Origin: Protonemura montana
Taxonomy: Eukaryota > Arthropoda > Insecta > Plecoptera > Nemouridae
Assembly (NCBI GenBank): GCA_947568835.1
Contig: OX387602.1
Coordinates: 32,728,742-32,792,741, forward strand
Direction of reading: 5' to 3'
DNA: 64,000 nucleotides
Under the pieces are notes generated by a model. The model was not told where the DNA came from. It saw only the letters and a list, made by a program, of their open reading frames with translations, and did not search any database. Each line of letters begins with the position of its first letter. Within the stretch, counting starts at the first letter, position 1. The translations under genes and the position numbers were made by a program. Of this stretch, positions 44,454 through 56,194 are shown in pieces.

Positions 44454-44778
44454 TAACCTAACCCGACCTAACCTAACCTAACCCAACCCAACCCAACCCA
44501 ACCCAACCCAACCCAACCCAACCTAACCTAACCTAAACTAACCTAACCTAACCTAACCTAACCTAACCTAACCTAACCTAACCCAACCCAACCCAACCTA
44601 ACCTAACCTAACCTAAACTAACCTAACCTAACCTAACCTAACCTAACCTAACCTAACCTAACCTAACCTAACCTAACCTAACCTAACCTAACCTAACCTA
44701 ACCTAACCTAACCTAAACTAACCTAACCTAACCTAACCTAACCCAACCAAACCTAACCTAACCCAACATAACCTAACC
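44454..44778. repeat. interstitial arthropod-type telomeric repeat (CCTAA)n
   Basis: About 65 pentamers, mostly AACCT with AACCC and AAACT variants. (TTAGG)n is the common arthropod telomere repeat. It lies about 70 bases after the poly(A) signal of troponin C gene 2. Confidence 0.95.
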
Positions 44779-44877
44779 GTATTGTGAAGTATTGTGAAGT
44801 ATTGTAAAGTATTGTGAAGTATTGTGAAGTATTGTGAAGTATTGTGAAGTATTGTGAAGTATTGTGAAGTATTGTAA
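44779..44877. repeat. 10-bp array GTATTGTGAA (10 copies)
   Basis: Directly abuts the telomere-like block. Confidence 0.95.
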
Positions 44878-45420
44878 CGTGTACCTCGTGAAGTAATATC
44901 CCAGCCTAAAAGGACTGCTTGTGTAGAAGGAAGCGGCGGCACCGGCAACAATAAGTAGAACAAGTTCTGTTTAATTACTGAGGATTGTTTAATTAAACTG
45001 GGTGCCTCGGTTTGCCTCGGTTTGCCTCGGTTACCGTGGCAACGAAGTTGTGTGTGAAACTAGGTTAGTGATTAACACGCAAGTGACGTCACGTGACCAC
45101 GGGGCCGATATAGAGTGCATTTGTTCGTCGGCAAGCGCTGACATAATCCGTGGGAAGTCGAGCAATTAAAGTCGCCGACACGAGCTGTTTAACGACGCAA
45201 TCATTCATTACTCTAATGATGGCGTCGCTATATTAACCTAAACAAACCTAGACAAACCTAGAAGGAAACCTGGTGCCGGCACGTAGCCTACTCCTGTCGA
45301 AGACCAAGGGGACCACCGGCTTAACGTCCCTTCCGAAGGACGGTACAACGCGAACAACAGGATTCCTACACAAATCCATGCTGTCGAGAGGTTGATAAGC
45401 AAGGCGAGTGAAGTTGCTGT
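44878..45420. other. unique spacer
   Basis: No gene seen. GGTTTGCCTC is repeated at 45008-45030. Confidence 0.5.
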
Positions 45421-46705
45421 ACTAACTTTCATCCCTCCAACCTCTCTCCCGAACAGAACTGGTCATGTGTATGATGGTCACCCATCCAATACCTGACCCA
45501 GCGCAGTGTTGCTTAACTTTCATCCCTCAAACGTCTCTCCCGAACAGAACTGGTCATGTGTATGATAGTCACCCATCCAATACCTGACCCAGCGCAGTGT
45601 TGCTTAACTTTCATCCCTCAAACCTCTCTCCCGAACAGAACTGGTCATGTGTATGATGGTCACCCATCTAATACCTGACCCAGCGCAGTGTTGCTTAACT
45701 TTCATCCCTCCAACCTCTCTCCCGAACAGAACTGGTCATGTGTATGATGGTCACCCATCCAATACCTGACCCAGCGCAGTGTTGCTTAACTTTCATCCCT
45801 CCAACCTCTCTCCCGAACAGAACTGGTCATGTGTATGATGGTCACCCATCTAATACCTGACCCAGCGCAGTGTTGCTTAACTTTCATCCCTCAAACGTCT
45901 CTCCCGAACAGAACTGGTCATGTGTATGATAGTCACCCATCCAATACCTGACCCAGCGCAGTGTTGCTTAACTTTCATCCCTCAAACCTCTCTCCCGAAC
46001 AGAACTGGTCATGTGTATGATGGTCACCCATCTAATACCTGACCCAGCGCAGTGTTGCTTAACTTTCATCCCTCCAACCTCTCTCCCGAACAGAACTGGT
46101 CATGTGTATGATGGTCACCCATCCAATACCTGACCCAGCGCAGTGTTGCTTAACTTTCATCCCTCCAACCTCTCTCCCGAACAGAACTGGTCATGTGTAT
46201 GATGGTCACCCATCTAATACCTGACCCAGCGCAGTGTTGCTTAACTTTCATCCCTCCAACCTCTCTCCCGAACAGAACTGGTCATGTGTATGATGGTCAC
46301 CCATCCAATACCTGACCCAGCGCAGTGTTGCTTAACTTTCATCCCTCCAACCTCTCTCCCGAACAGAACTGGTCATGTGTATGATGGTCACCCATCCAAT
46401 ACCTGACCCAGCGCAGTGTTGCTTAACTTTCATCCCTCCAACCTCTCTCCCGAACAGAACTAGTCATGTGTATGATGGTCACCCATCCAATACCTGGCCC
46501 AGCGCAGTGTTGCTTAACTTTCATCCCTCCAACCTCTCTCCCGAACAGAACTGGTCATGTGTATGATGGTCACCCATCCAATACCTGACCCAGCGCAGTG
46601 TTGCTTAACTTTCATCCCTCCAACCTCTCTCCCGAACAGAACTGGTCATGTGTATGATGGTCACCCATCCAATAGGGTGACCCAGCACAGTGTTGCTTAA
46701 CTCTG
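45421..46705 (-). repeat. 91-bp 5S rRNA-like repeat, about 14 copies
   Basis: The largest array of the family. The minus strand repeats AAGTTAAGCAACACTGCGCT and TTGGATGGGTGACC. Unit pairs alternate in a few substitutions, so it also has a higher-order period (45480-45840 recurs about 364 bases later). Confidence 0.85.
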
Positions 46706-47077
46706 GCTACACGCGCCAACTCGACGCTAGCTTCATAAGACAAAGGTTTGTTGGCAAATCGTGATTCGGCTATTCTTACTTTAAATCGTTAAGTCGACCC
46801 AGATTTGAACGTCGCCGCATTTACAGTGTTTGTGATTGTTAAAGCTGGTATTGTTGCGCTGGTCCACTGTATTATTGTTTATAAGACTAACATCTTAAGT
46901 TGGTTGGGAAGATTTAACATGGACCATGCTCTGGCTGAGCTATTTTCAGCGCGTCACGGCTGTAAGGGGCTGTATATTGACTCGGGGTATAAGCTGCGTG
47001 GATCCGAGCTAAACGCTGACATCGCTAGTGCGTAGACTCAAGCACTCACTACACGCAATTTCTCCAACAGCACAGAC
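46706..47077. other. 5' flank of troponin C gene 3
   Basis: TATAAG at 46988-46993, about 85 bases before the ATG, is a weak TATA candidate. Open frame 46805-47035 has no recognised domain. Confidence 0.4.
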
Positions 47078-50000
47078 ATGGCGGTAAGTAATGAATCAGC
47101 AAGCAATACCAGGGCTTAGTACAGGAGAACAATCAACTATTGTAGCTAATCTTTGTGTATGTTTCACTGCTTCTAGGACGATCTTCCCCCAGAACAAATT
47201 GCATGTAAGTTTTATTTATGTGTTTACATGGGTTGCTAGGGGCTGTGTTTACATGGGTTGCTAGGGGCTGTGTTTACATGGGTTGCTAGGGGCTGTGTTT
47301 ACATGGGTTGCTAGGGGCTGTGTTTACATGGGTTGCTATGGGCTGTGTTTACATGGGTTGCTAGGGGCTGTGTTTACATGGGTTGCTAGGGGCTGTGTTT
47401 ACATGGGTTGCTATGGGCTGTGTTTACATGGGTTGCTAGGGGCTGTGTTTACATGGGTTGCTAGGGGCTGTGTTTACATGGGTTGCTAGGGGCTGTGTTT
47501 ACATGGGTTGCTAGGGGCTGTGTTTACATGGGTTGCTAGGGACTGTGTTTACATGGGTTGCTAGGGACTGTGTTTACATGGGTTGCTAGGGGCTGTGTTT
47601 ACATGGGTTGCTAGGGGCTGTGTTTACATGGGTTGCTAGGGGCTGTGTTTACATGGGTTGCTAGGGGCTGTGTTTACATGGGTTGCTAGGGGCTGTGTTA
47701 ACATGGGTTGCTATGGGCTGTGTTTACATGGGTTGCTAGGGACTGTGTTTACATGGGTTGCTAGGGGCTGTGTTAACATGGGTTGCTAGGGGCTGTGTTT
47801 ACATGGGTTGCTAGGGGCTGTGTTTACATGGGTTGCTATGGGCTGTGTTTACATGGGTTGCTAGGGGCTGTGTTTACATGGGTTGCTAGGGACTGTGTTT
47901 ACATGGGTTGCTATGGGCTGTGTTTACATGGGTTGCTAGGGGCTGTGTTTACATGGGTTGCTAGGGACTGTGTTTACATGGGTTGCTAGGGGCTGTGTTT
48001 ACATGGGTTGCTAGGGGCTGTGTTTACATGGGCTGCTATGGACTGTGTTTACATGGGTTGCTATGGACTGTGTTTACATGGGTTGCTATGGACTGTGTTT
48101 ACATGGGTTGCTAGGGGCTGTGTTTACATGGGTTGCTAGGGGCTGTGTTTACATGGGTTGCTAGGGGCTGTGTTTACATGGGTTGCTAGGGACTGTGTTT
48201 ACATGGGTTGCTAGGGGCTGTGTTTACATGGGTTGCTATGGGCTGTGTTTACATGGGTTGCTAGGGGCTGTGTTTACATGGGTTGCTAGGGACTGTGTTT
48301 ACATGGGTTGCTATGGGCTGTGTTTACATGGGTTGCTAGGGGCTGTGTTTACATGGGTTGCTAGGGACTGTGTTTACATGGGTTGCTAGGGGCTGTGTTT
48401 ACATGGGTTGCTAGGGGCTGTGTTTACATGGGTTGCTATGGACTGTGTTTACATGGGTTGCTATGGACTGTGTTTACATGGGTTGCTATGGACTGTGTTT
48501 ACATGGGTTGCTAGGGGCTGTGTTTACATGGGTTGCTAGGGGCTGTGTTTACATGGGTTGCTATGGGCTGACTGTCAAGTGTTTGTTTACAGTATTAAAG
48601 AAGGCGTTCGATGCTTTCGACCACGAGAAGAAGGGTTGCATTGGAACTGAAATGATCGGCACCATCTTGGACATGTTGGGTCATCATCAGGACGCTGATT
48701 CACTCAATGCCATCATGTTGGAGGTTGATGAAGACGGTGAGTTTGTTCTTCCATCTCGTGCCTGTGAAACGCCCCCCCACCCCCACCCCCCCTGTAAGAC
48801 ACCAATTTATCGCCCCACCCCTTGTTTGACAGGTTCCGGCGAGTTGGAGTTCGACGAGTTCGTTCAACTTGCTGCAAGATTCTTAGTGGAGGAAGATCAG
48901 GAGGCGATGCAACAGGAGCTGAAGGAGGCGTTCAGACTCTACGATAAGGAGGGTGAGAAACAAGTCATATACCCTGGCTCCCATTAAAGATGCCAACCCA
49001 GCTGTACACATCCATGCTTGCACCATGCCCTATACCTTGCCACACATGTCCCTGGCTCCCATTGAAGATGTCAACCCAGCTCTACACATCCATGCTTGCA
49101 CCATGCCCTATACCTTGCCACACATGTCCCTGGCTCCCATTGAAGATGCCAACCCAGCTCTACACATCCATGCTTGCACCATGCCCTATACCTTGACACA
49201 CATGTCCCTGGCTCCCATTGAAGATGTCAACCCAGCTGTACACATCCATGCTTGCACCATGCCCTATACCTTGACACACATGTCCCTGGCTCCCATTGAA
49301 GATGTCAACCCAGCTGTACACATCCATGCTTGCACCATGCCCTATACCTTGACACACATGTCCCTGGCTCCCATTGAAGATGCCAACCCAGCTGTACACA
49401 TCCATGCTTGCACCATGCCCTATACCTTGACACACATGTCCCTGACTCCCATTGAAGATGCCAACCCAGCTGTACACATCCATGCTTGCACCATGCCCTA
49501 TACCTTGACACACATGTCCCTGGCTCCCATTGAAGATGCCAACCCAGCTGTACACATCCATGCTTGCACCATGCCCTATACCTTGACACACATGTCCCTG
49601 ACTCCCATTGAAGATGCCAACCCAGCTGTACACATCCATGCTTGCACCATGCCCTATACCTTGACACACATGTCCCTGGCTCCTATTGAAGATGCCAACC
49701 CAGCTGTGCACATCCATGCTTGCACCATGCCCTATACCTTGACACACATGTCCCTGGCTCCTATTGAAGATGCCAACCCAGCTGTGCACATCCATGCTTG
49801 CACCATGCCCTATACCTTGACACACATGTCCCTGGCTCCTATTGAAGATGCCAACCCAGCTGTGCACATCCATGCTTGCACCATGCCCTATACCTTGACA
49901 CACATGTCCCTGGCTCCCATTGAAGATGCCAATCAGCTGATTTCTGTCCCAGGTAACGGCTACATCACGACCGATGTCCTGCGTGAGATCCTGAAGGAAC

Positions 50001-50195
50001 TCGACAGCGCCATCACCAAGGACGACTTGGACTCGATGATTGAGGAGATTGACTCTGATGGCTCGGGTACCGTGGACTTCGATGGTAAGTCCCACGTGAT
50101 GATGTCATGTTATGATGACTACATTGTCTCTATGATGACATCTGTACGATCTGCTTGCAGAGTTCATGGAAGTGATGACCGGAGGAGACGATTAG
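47078..50195 (+). CDS. TnC: troponin C, gene 3 of 3
   Basis: Six coding exons: 47078-47083 (ATG GCG), 47177-47204, 48593-48736, 48833-48952, 49953-50084, 50161-50195; 154 residues, one more than the paralogues because exon 1 holds two codons ([20 protein letters not shown]). EF-hand loops II ([12 protein letters not shown]) and IV ([12 protein letters not shown]) are complete, I and III degenerate. Exons 3-6 and the intron borders closely resemble gene 1, including the 78-bp array of intron 4 and the start of intron 5, so genes 1 and 3 are recent duplicates or converted copies. Intron 2 is expanded by a 25-bp array (47211-48570). AATAAA at 50381. Confidence 0.95.
47211..48570. repeat. 25-bp array in troponin C gene 3 intron 2 (about 54 copies)
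   Basis: Unit GGTTGCTAGGGGCTGTGTTT followed by ACATG. A block of 16 units (400 bp) with matching variants recurs, e.g. around 47783 and 48183. Confidence 0.98.
48961..49926 (+). repeat. 78-bp array in troponin C gene 3 intron 4 (about 12 copies)
   Basis: Same unit and position as in gene 1, also open in phase with exon 5. Some units differ by CCACACATG or CTGTGCACATC. Confidence 0.97.
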
Positions 50196-50380
50196 AAGAC
50201 CTGACCACGTGATGACGTCACATGGCGACCTGACCACGTGACTCAACTCCAAGCTGCTCGCCAATCTTTGCTAATGTTTAATGTTTAATAATTCGATGCA
50301 TTTCCTGCCGCATTTTAACGTGAACGTCGCTTTTAGGCGGGGTATACCATGTCTGCTCCGACCCATTATTTCTATCTGAC

Positions 50381-50386
50381 AATAAA
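50381..50386 (+). other. poly(A) signal of troponin C gene 3
   Basis: AATAAA about 190 bases after the stop. Confidence 0.65.
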
Positions 50387-50416
50387 ACATTTGGTAGCCT
50401 AACACGTGTCGCTTGT

Positions 50417-50782
50417 ATTCCTTCCTTCCTTCCATCCTTCCATCCTTTCACCCTTCCACCCTTCCACCCTTCCATCCTTCCATCCTTCCATCCTTCCAGC
50501 CTTCCACCCTTCCTTCCATCCTTCCATCCTTCCATCCTTCCTTCCATCCTTCCACCCTTCCACCCTTCCACCCTTCCACCCTTCCACCCTTCCATCCTTC
50601 CATCCTTCCACCCTTCCACCCTTCCACCCTTCCACCCTTCCACCCTTCCACCCTTCCATCCTTCCACCCTTCCACCCTTCCACCCTTCCACCCTTCCACC
50701 CTTCCACCCTTCCACCCTTCCACCCTTCCACCCTTCCACCCTTCCACCCTTCCATCCTTCCATCCTTCCACCCTTCCACCCT
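50417..50782. repeat. 9-bp array CTTCCACCC / CTTCCATC
   Basis: Polypyrimidine on plus; open in several frames because the period is 9. Confidence 0.97.
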
Positions 50783-50804
50783 GTAAAACGACAAGACCAG
50801 TCTT

Positions 50805-52219
50805 CCATCGAGTCTGATCTACATTGAGTCTGATCTACATTGAGTCTGATCTACATTGAGTCTGATCTACATTGAGTCTGATCTACATTGAGTCTGATCT
50901 ACATTGAGTCTGATCTACATTGAGTCTGATCTACATTGAGTCTGATCTACATTGAGTCTGATCTACATTGAGTCTGATCTACATTGAGTCTGATCTACAT
51001 TGAGTCTGATGTACATTGAGTCTGATCTACATTGAGTCTGATCTACATTGAGTCTGATCTACATTGAGTCTGATCTACATTGAGTCTGATCTACATTGAG
51101 TCTGATCTACATTGAGTCTGATCTACATTGAGTCTGATCTACATTGAGTCTGATCTACATTGAGTCTGATCTACATTGAGTCTGATCTACATTGAGTCTG
51201 ATCTACATTGAGTCTGATCTACATTGAGTCTGATCAACATTGAGTCTGATCTACATTGAGTCTGATCTACATTGAGTCTGATCTACATTGAGTCTGATCT
51301 ACATTGAGTCTGATCTACATTGAGTCTGATCTACATTGAGTCTAATCTGAGTCTGATCTACATTGAGTCTGATCTACATTGAGTCTGATCTACATTGAGT
51401 CTAATCTGAGTCTGATCTACATTGAGTCTGATCTACATTGAGTCTGATCTACATTGAGTCTGATCTACATTGAGTCTGATCTACATTGAGTCTGATCTAC
51501 ATTGAGTCTGATCTACATTGAGTCTGATCTACATTGAGTCTGATCTACATTGAGTCTGATCTACATTGAGTCTGATCTACATTGAGTCTGATCTACATTG
51601 AGTCTGATCTACATTGAGTCTGATCTACATTGAGTCTGATCTACATTGAGTCTAATCTACATTGAGTCTGATCTACATTGAGTCTGATCTACATTGAGTC
51701 TGATCTACATTAAGTCTAATCTGAGTCTGATCTACATTGAGTCTGATCTACATTGAGTCTGATCTACATTGAGTCTGATCTACATTGAGTCTGATCTACA
51801 TTGAGTCTGATCTACATTGAGTCTGATCTACATTGAGTCTGATCTACATTGAGTCTGATCTACATTGAGTCTGATCTACATTGAGTCTGATCTACATTGA
51901 GTCTGATCTACATTGAGTCTGATGTACATTGAGTCTGATCTACATTGAGTCTGATCTACATTGAGTCTGATCTACATTGAGTCTGATCTACATTGAGTCT
52001 GATCTACATTGAGTCTGATCTACATTGAGTCTGATCTACATTGAGTCTGATCTACATTGAGTCTGATCTACATTGAGTCTGATCTACATTGAGTCTGATC
52101 TGAGTCTGATATACATTGAGTCCGATCTACATTGAGTCTGATCTACATTGAGTCTGATCTGAGTCTGATCTACATTGAGTCTGATCTACATTGAGTCTGA
52201 TCTACATTGAGTCTGATCT
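50805..52219. repeat. 16-bp array GAGTCTGATCTACATT (about 88 copies)
   Basis: Rare short units (GAGTCTAATCT) interrupt it at about 51343, 51400 and 51715. Confidence 0.98.
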
Positions 52220-52614
52220 ACGCTGGACTAAATCTTCCAACGCAAGTTTTGTTTCCCAAAAAACCAGCTTGCAAAATGCGTATAAAAAAGGGGAGAAAAC
52301 ATGAAGAATGTTTGAAACTGCAGCGACATTAATCTGATCTCAATTCATGTCAAGCTCGCAAATTTTCATCGCTTTCAAATCCTGTTTCCAATAATTAAAC
52401 TCGTACCTTCAAATACTTCCGATTAAACGAGCTGTGTGTGTATGTGTGTTGTTGCTCGGTATCGCTCGGGGCGATAAAACAGCTCAGGATTACTTTTCAG
52501 TATAATTACTTTACTAATCAGTGGCGCATGCGGGGTCCATTCTCCAGCGTTTCAACTCTAACTTGACACTTTAATACACGTCAATCAAATGACATAATTA
52601 TATATCATATAACT
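52220..52614. other. unique spacer
   Basis: No gene or recognisable element seen. Confidence 0.5.
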
Positions 52615-55600
52615 AATCAGCTGGCTGGATCCTAGCCTCTATCCAGGTTATTTGAGATCAGCTGGCTGGATCCTATGTTCTATCCATGTTATTTGAGATC
52701 AGCTGGCTGGATCCTAGCCTCTATCCAGGTTATTTGAGATCAGCTGACTGGATACTATGCTCTATCCAGGTTATTTGAGTTCAGCTGGCTGGATCCTATG
52801 CTCTATCCAGGTTATTTAAGATCAGCTGGCTGGATCCTATGCTCTATCCAGGTTATTTGAGATCAGCTGGCTGGATCCTATGCTCTATCCAGGTTATTTG
52901 AGATCAGCTGACTAAATCCAATGCTCTATCCAGGTTATTTGAGTTCAGCTGGCTGGATCCTAGCCTCTATCCAGGTTATTTGAGATCAGCTGACTGGATC
53001 CTATGCTCTATCCAGGCTATTTGAGTTCAGCTGGCTGGATCCTAGCCTCTATCCAGGTTATTTGAGATCAGCTGGCTGGATCCTATGCTCTATCCAGGTT
53101 ATTTGAGATCAGCTGGCTGGATCCTATGTTCCATCCAGGATATTTGAGATCAGCTGGCTGGATCCTATGCTCTATCCAGGTTATTTGAGATCAGCTGACT
53201 AAATCCAATTCTCTATCCAGGTTATTTGAGTTCAGCTGGCTGGATCCTAGCCTCTATCCAGGTTATTTGAGATCAGCTGACTGGATCCTATGCTCTATCC
53301 AGGTAATTTGAGTTCAGCTGGCTGGATCCTAGCCTCTATCCAGGTTATTTGAGATCAGCTGGCTGGATCCTATGCTCTATCCAGGTTATTTGAGATCAGC
53401 TGGCTGGATCCTATGCTCTATCCAGGTTATTTGAGATCAGCTGGCTGGATCCTATGTTCCATCCAGGTTATTTGAGATCAGCTGGCTGGATCCTATGCTC
53501 TATCCAGGTTATTTGAGATCAGCTGGCTGGATCCTATGCTCTATCCAGGTTATTTGAGATCAGCTGGCTGGATCCTATGTTCTATCCAGGTTATTTGAGA
53601 TCAGCTGGCTGGATCCTATGTTCTATCCAGGTTATTTGAGATCAGCTGGCTGGATCCTATGCTCTATCCAGGTTATTTGAGATCAGCTGGCTGGATCCTA
53701 TGCTCTATCCAGGTTATTTGAGATCAGCTGGCTGGATCCTATGTTCTATCCAGGTTATTTGAGATCAGATGGCTGGATCCTATGTTCCATCCAGGTTATT
53801 TGAGATCAGCTGGCTGGATCCTATGCTCTATCCAGGTTATTTGAGATCAGCTGGCTGGATCATATGCTATATCAAGGTTATTTGAGATCAGCTGACTGGA
53901 TCCTATGCTCTATCCAGGTTATTTGAGATCAGCTGACTGGATCCTATGCTCTATCCAGGTTATTTGAGATCAACTGGCTGGATCCTATGCTCTATCTAGG
54001 TTATTTGAGATCAGCTGGCTGGATCCTAAGCTCTATCAAGGTTATTTGAGATCAGCTGGCTGGATCCTTTGCTCTATCCAGGTTATTTGAGATCAGCTGG
54101 CTGGATCCTATGTTCTATCCAGGTTATTTAAGATCAGCTGGCTGGATCCTATGCTCTATCCAGGTTATTTGAGATCAGCTGGCTGGATCCTATGCTCTAT
54201 CCAGGTTATTTGAGATCAGCTGGCTGGATCATATGTTCTATCCAGTTTATTTGAGATCAGCTGGCTGGATCCTATGCTCTATCCAGGTTATTTGAGATCA
54301 GCTGGCTGGATCCTATGTTCTATCCAGGTTATTTGAGATAAGCTGGCTGGATCCTATGCTCTATCCAGGTTATTTGAGATCAGCTGGCTGGATCCTATGT
54401 TTTATCCAGGTTATTGGAGATCAGCTGGCTGGATCCTATGCTCTATCCAGGTTATTTGAGATCAGCTGGCTGGATCCTATGCTCTATCCAGGTTATTTGA
54501 GATCAGCTGGCTGGATCCTATGTTCTATCCAGGTTATTTGAGATCAGCTGGCTGGATCCTATGTTCTATCCAGGTTATTTGAGATCAGCTGGCTGGATCC
54601 TATGTTCTATCCAGGTTATTTGAGATCAGCTGGCTGGATCCTATGCGCTATCCAGGTTATTTGAGATCAGCTGGCTGGATCCTGTACTCTATCCAGGTTA
54701 TTTGAGATCAGCTGACTGGATCCTATGCTCTACCCAGGTTATTTGAGATCAGCTGGCTGGATCCTATGCTCTATATAGGTTATTTGAGATCAGCTGGCTG
54801 GATCCTATGTTCTATCCAGGTTATTTGAGATCAACTGACTGGATCCTATGTTCTATCCATGTTATTTGAGATCAGCTGACTGGATCCTATGCTCTATCCA
54901 GGTTATTTGAGATTAGCTGGCTGGATCCTATGCTCTATCCAGGTTATTTGAGATCAGCGGACTGGCTCCTATGCTCTATCCAGGTTATTTGAGATCAGCT
55001 GGCTGGATCCTAGCCTCTATCCAGGTTATTTGAGATCAGCTGGCTGGATCCTATGCTCTATCCAGGTTATTTGAGATCAGCTGGCTGGATCCTATGTTCT
55101 ATCCAGGTTATTTGAGATCAGCTGGCTGGATCCTATGTTCTATCCAGGTTATTTGAGATCAGCTGGCTGGATCCTATGTTCTATCCAGGTTATTTGAGAT
55201 CAGCTGCCTGGATCCTATGCTCTATCCAGGTTATTTGAGATCAGCTGGCTGGATCCTATGCTCTATACAGGTTATTTGAGATCAGCTGGCTGGATCCTAT
55301 GCTCTATACAGGTTATTTGAGATCAGCTGGCTGGATCCTATGTTCTATCCAGGTTATTTGAGATCAGCTGACTGGATCCTATGTTCTATCCAGGTTATTT
55401 GAGATCAGCTGGCTGGATCCTATGCTCTATACAGGTTATTTGAGATCAGCTGGCTGGATCCTATGTTCTATCCAGGTTATTTGAGATCAGCTGGCTGGAT
55501 CCTATGTTCTATCCAGGTTATTTAAGATCAGCTGGCTGGATCCTATGCTCTATCCAGGTTATTTGAGATCAGCTGACTGGATCCTATGGTCTATCCAGGT

Positions 55601-55750
55601 TATTTGAGATCAGCTGGCTGGATCCTATGTTCTATCCAGGTTATTTGAGATCAGCTGGCTGGATCCTATGTTCTATCCAGGTTATTTAAGATCAGCTGGC
55701 TGGATCCTATGCTCTATACAGGTTATTTGAGATCATCTGGCTGGATCCTA
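52615..55750 (-). repeat. 41-bp hairpin repeat, locus D (about 76 copies)
   Basis: Same orientation as locus C. The most divergent copies of the family are here (CTATACAGG, TTCCATCCAGG, CTAAATCC). Confidence 0.97.
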
Positions 55751-56194
55751 TGCTACGATGGGTGAAAGTATTGAAGGAAAGGATTGCTATGTTAAGTTGC
55801 AGTTAACATAGCAGTTTTTAACGCGTGTGACTCTGCAACTTTGCCAATATATAAAGCGAGTATTTCGACGCTTCACTAAGCAAGGGACATGCGACGCTTC
55901 TTTGCAGACTTGCCAAGCGTCCTCCGGCGTCCGGCGTTGATTAGACTCAAGTGATTGCATAATTTCTTACTCTAATTAGCATCTAATTCATGATATGAAA
56001 ACAAGAACTTGCAGTGCTGAACTAGATTCTATTACAACTAATTATATTGATGACGTATTCCAGTAATGTAAGATTTTTCAAGTTACAGTGACACTTGCTT
56101 CAAGTTTCACATTCCAAGCTAATAAATCGAAGCGATTGATAAACACGTATCGATATTTTGAGTCGATATAATTTTATTGTATGGGTTTGTTGGC
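55751..56194. other. unique spacer
   Basis: No gene seen. CGATTGATAAACACGTATCG at about 56133 resembles part of the dispersed element at 12388. Confidence 0.5.

Noticed and set aside
50278..50817. Gly/Trp/Lys-rich and Pro/Phe/His-rich frames
   Set aside because: They are translations of the 9-bp CTTCCACCC array.
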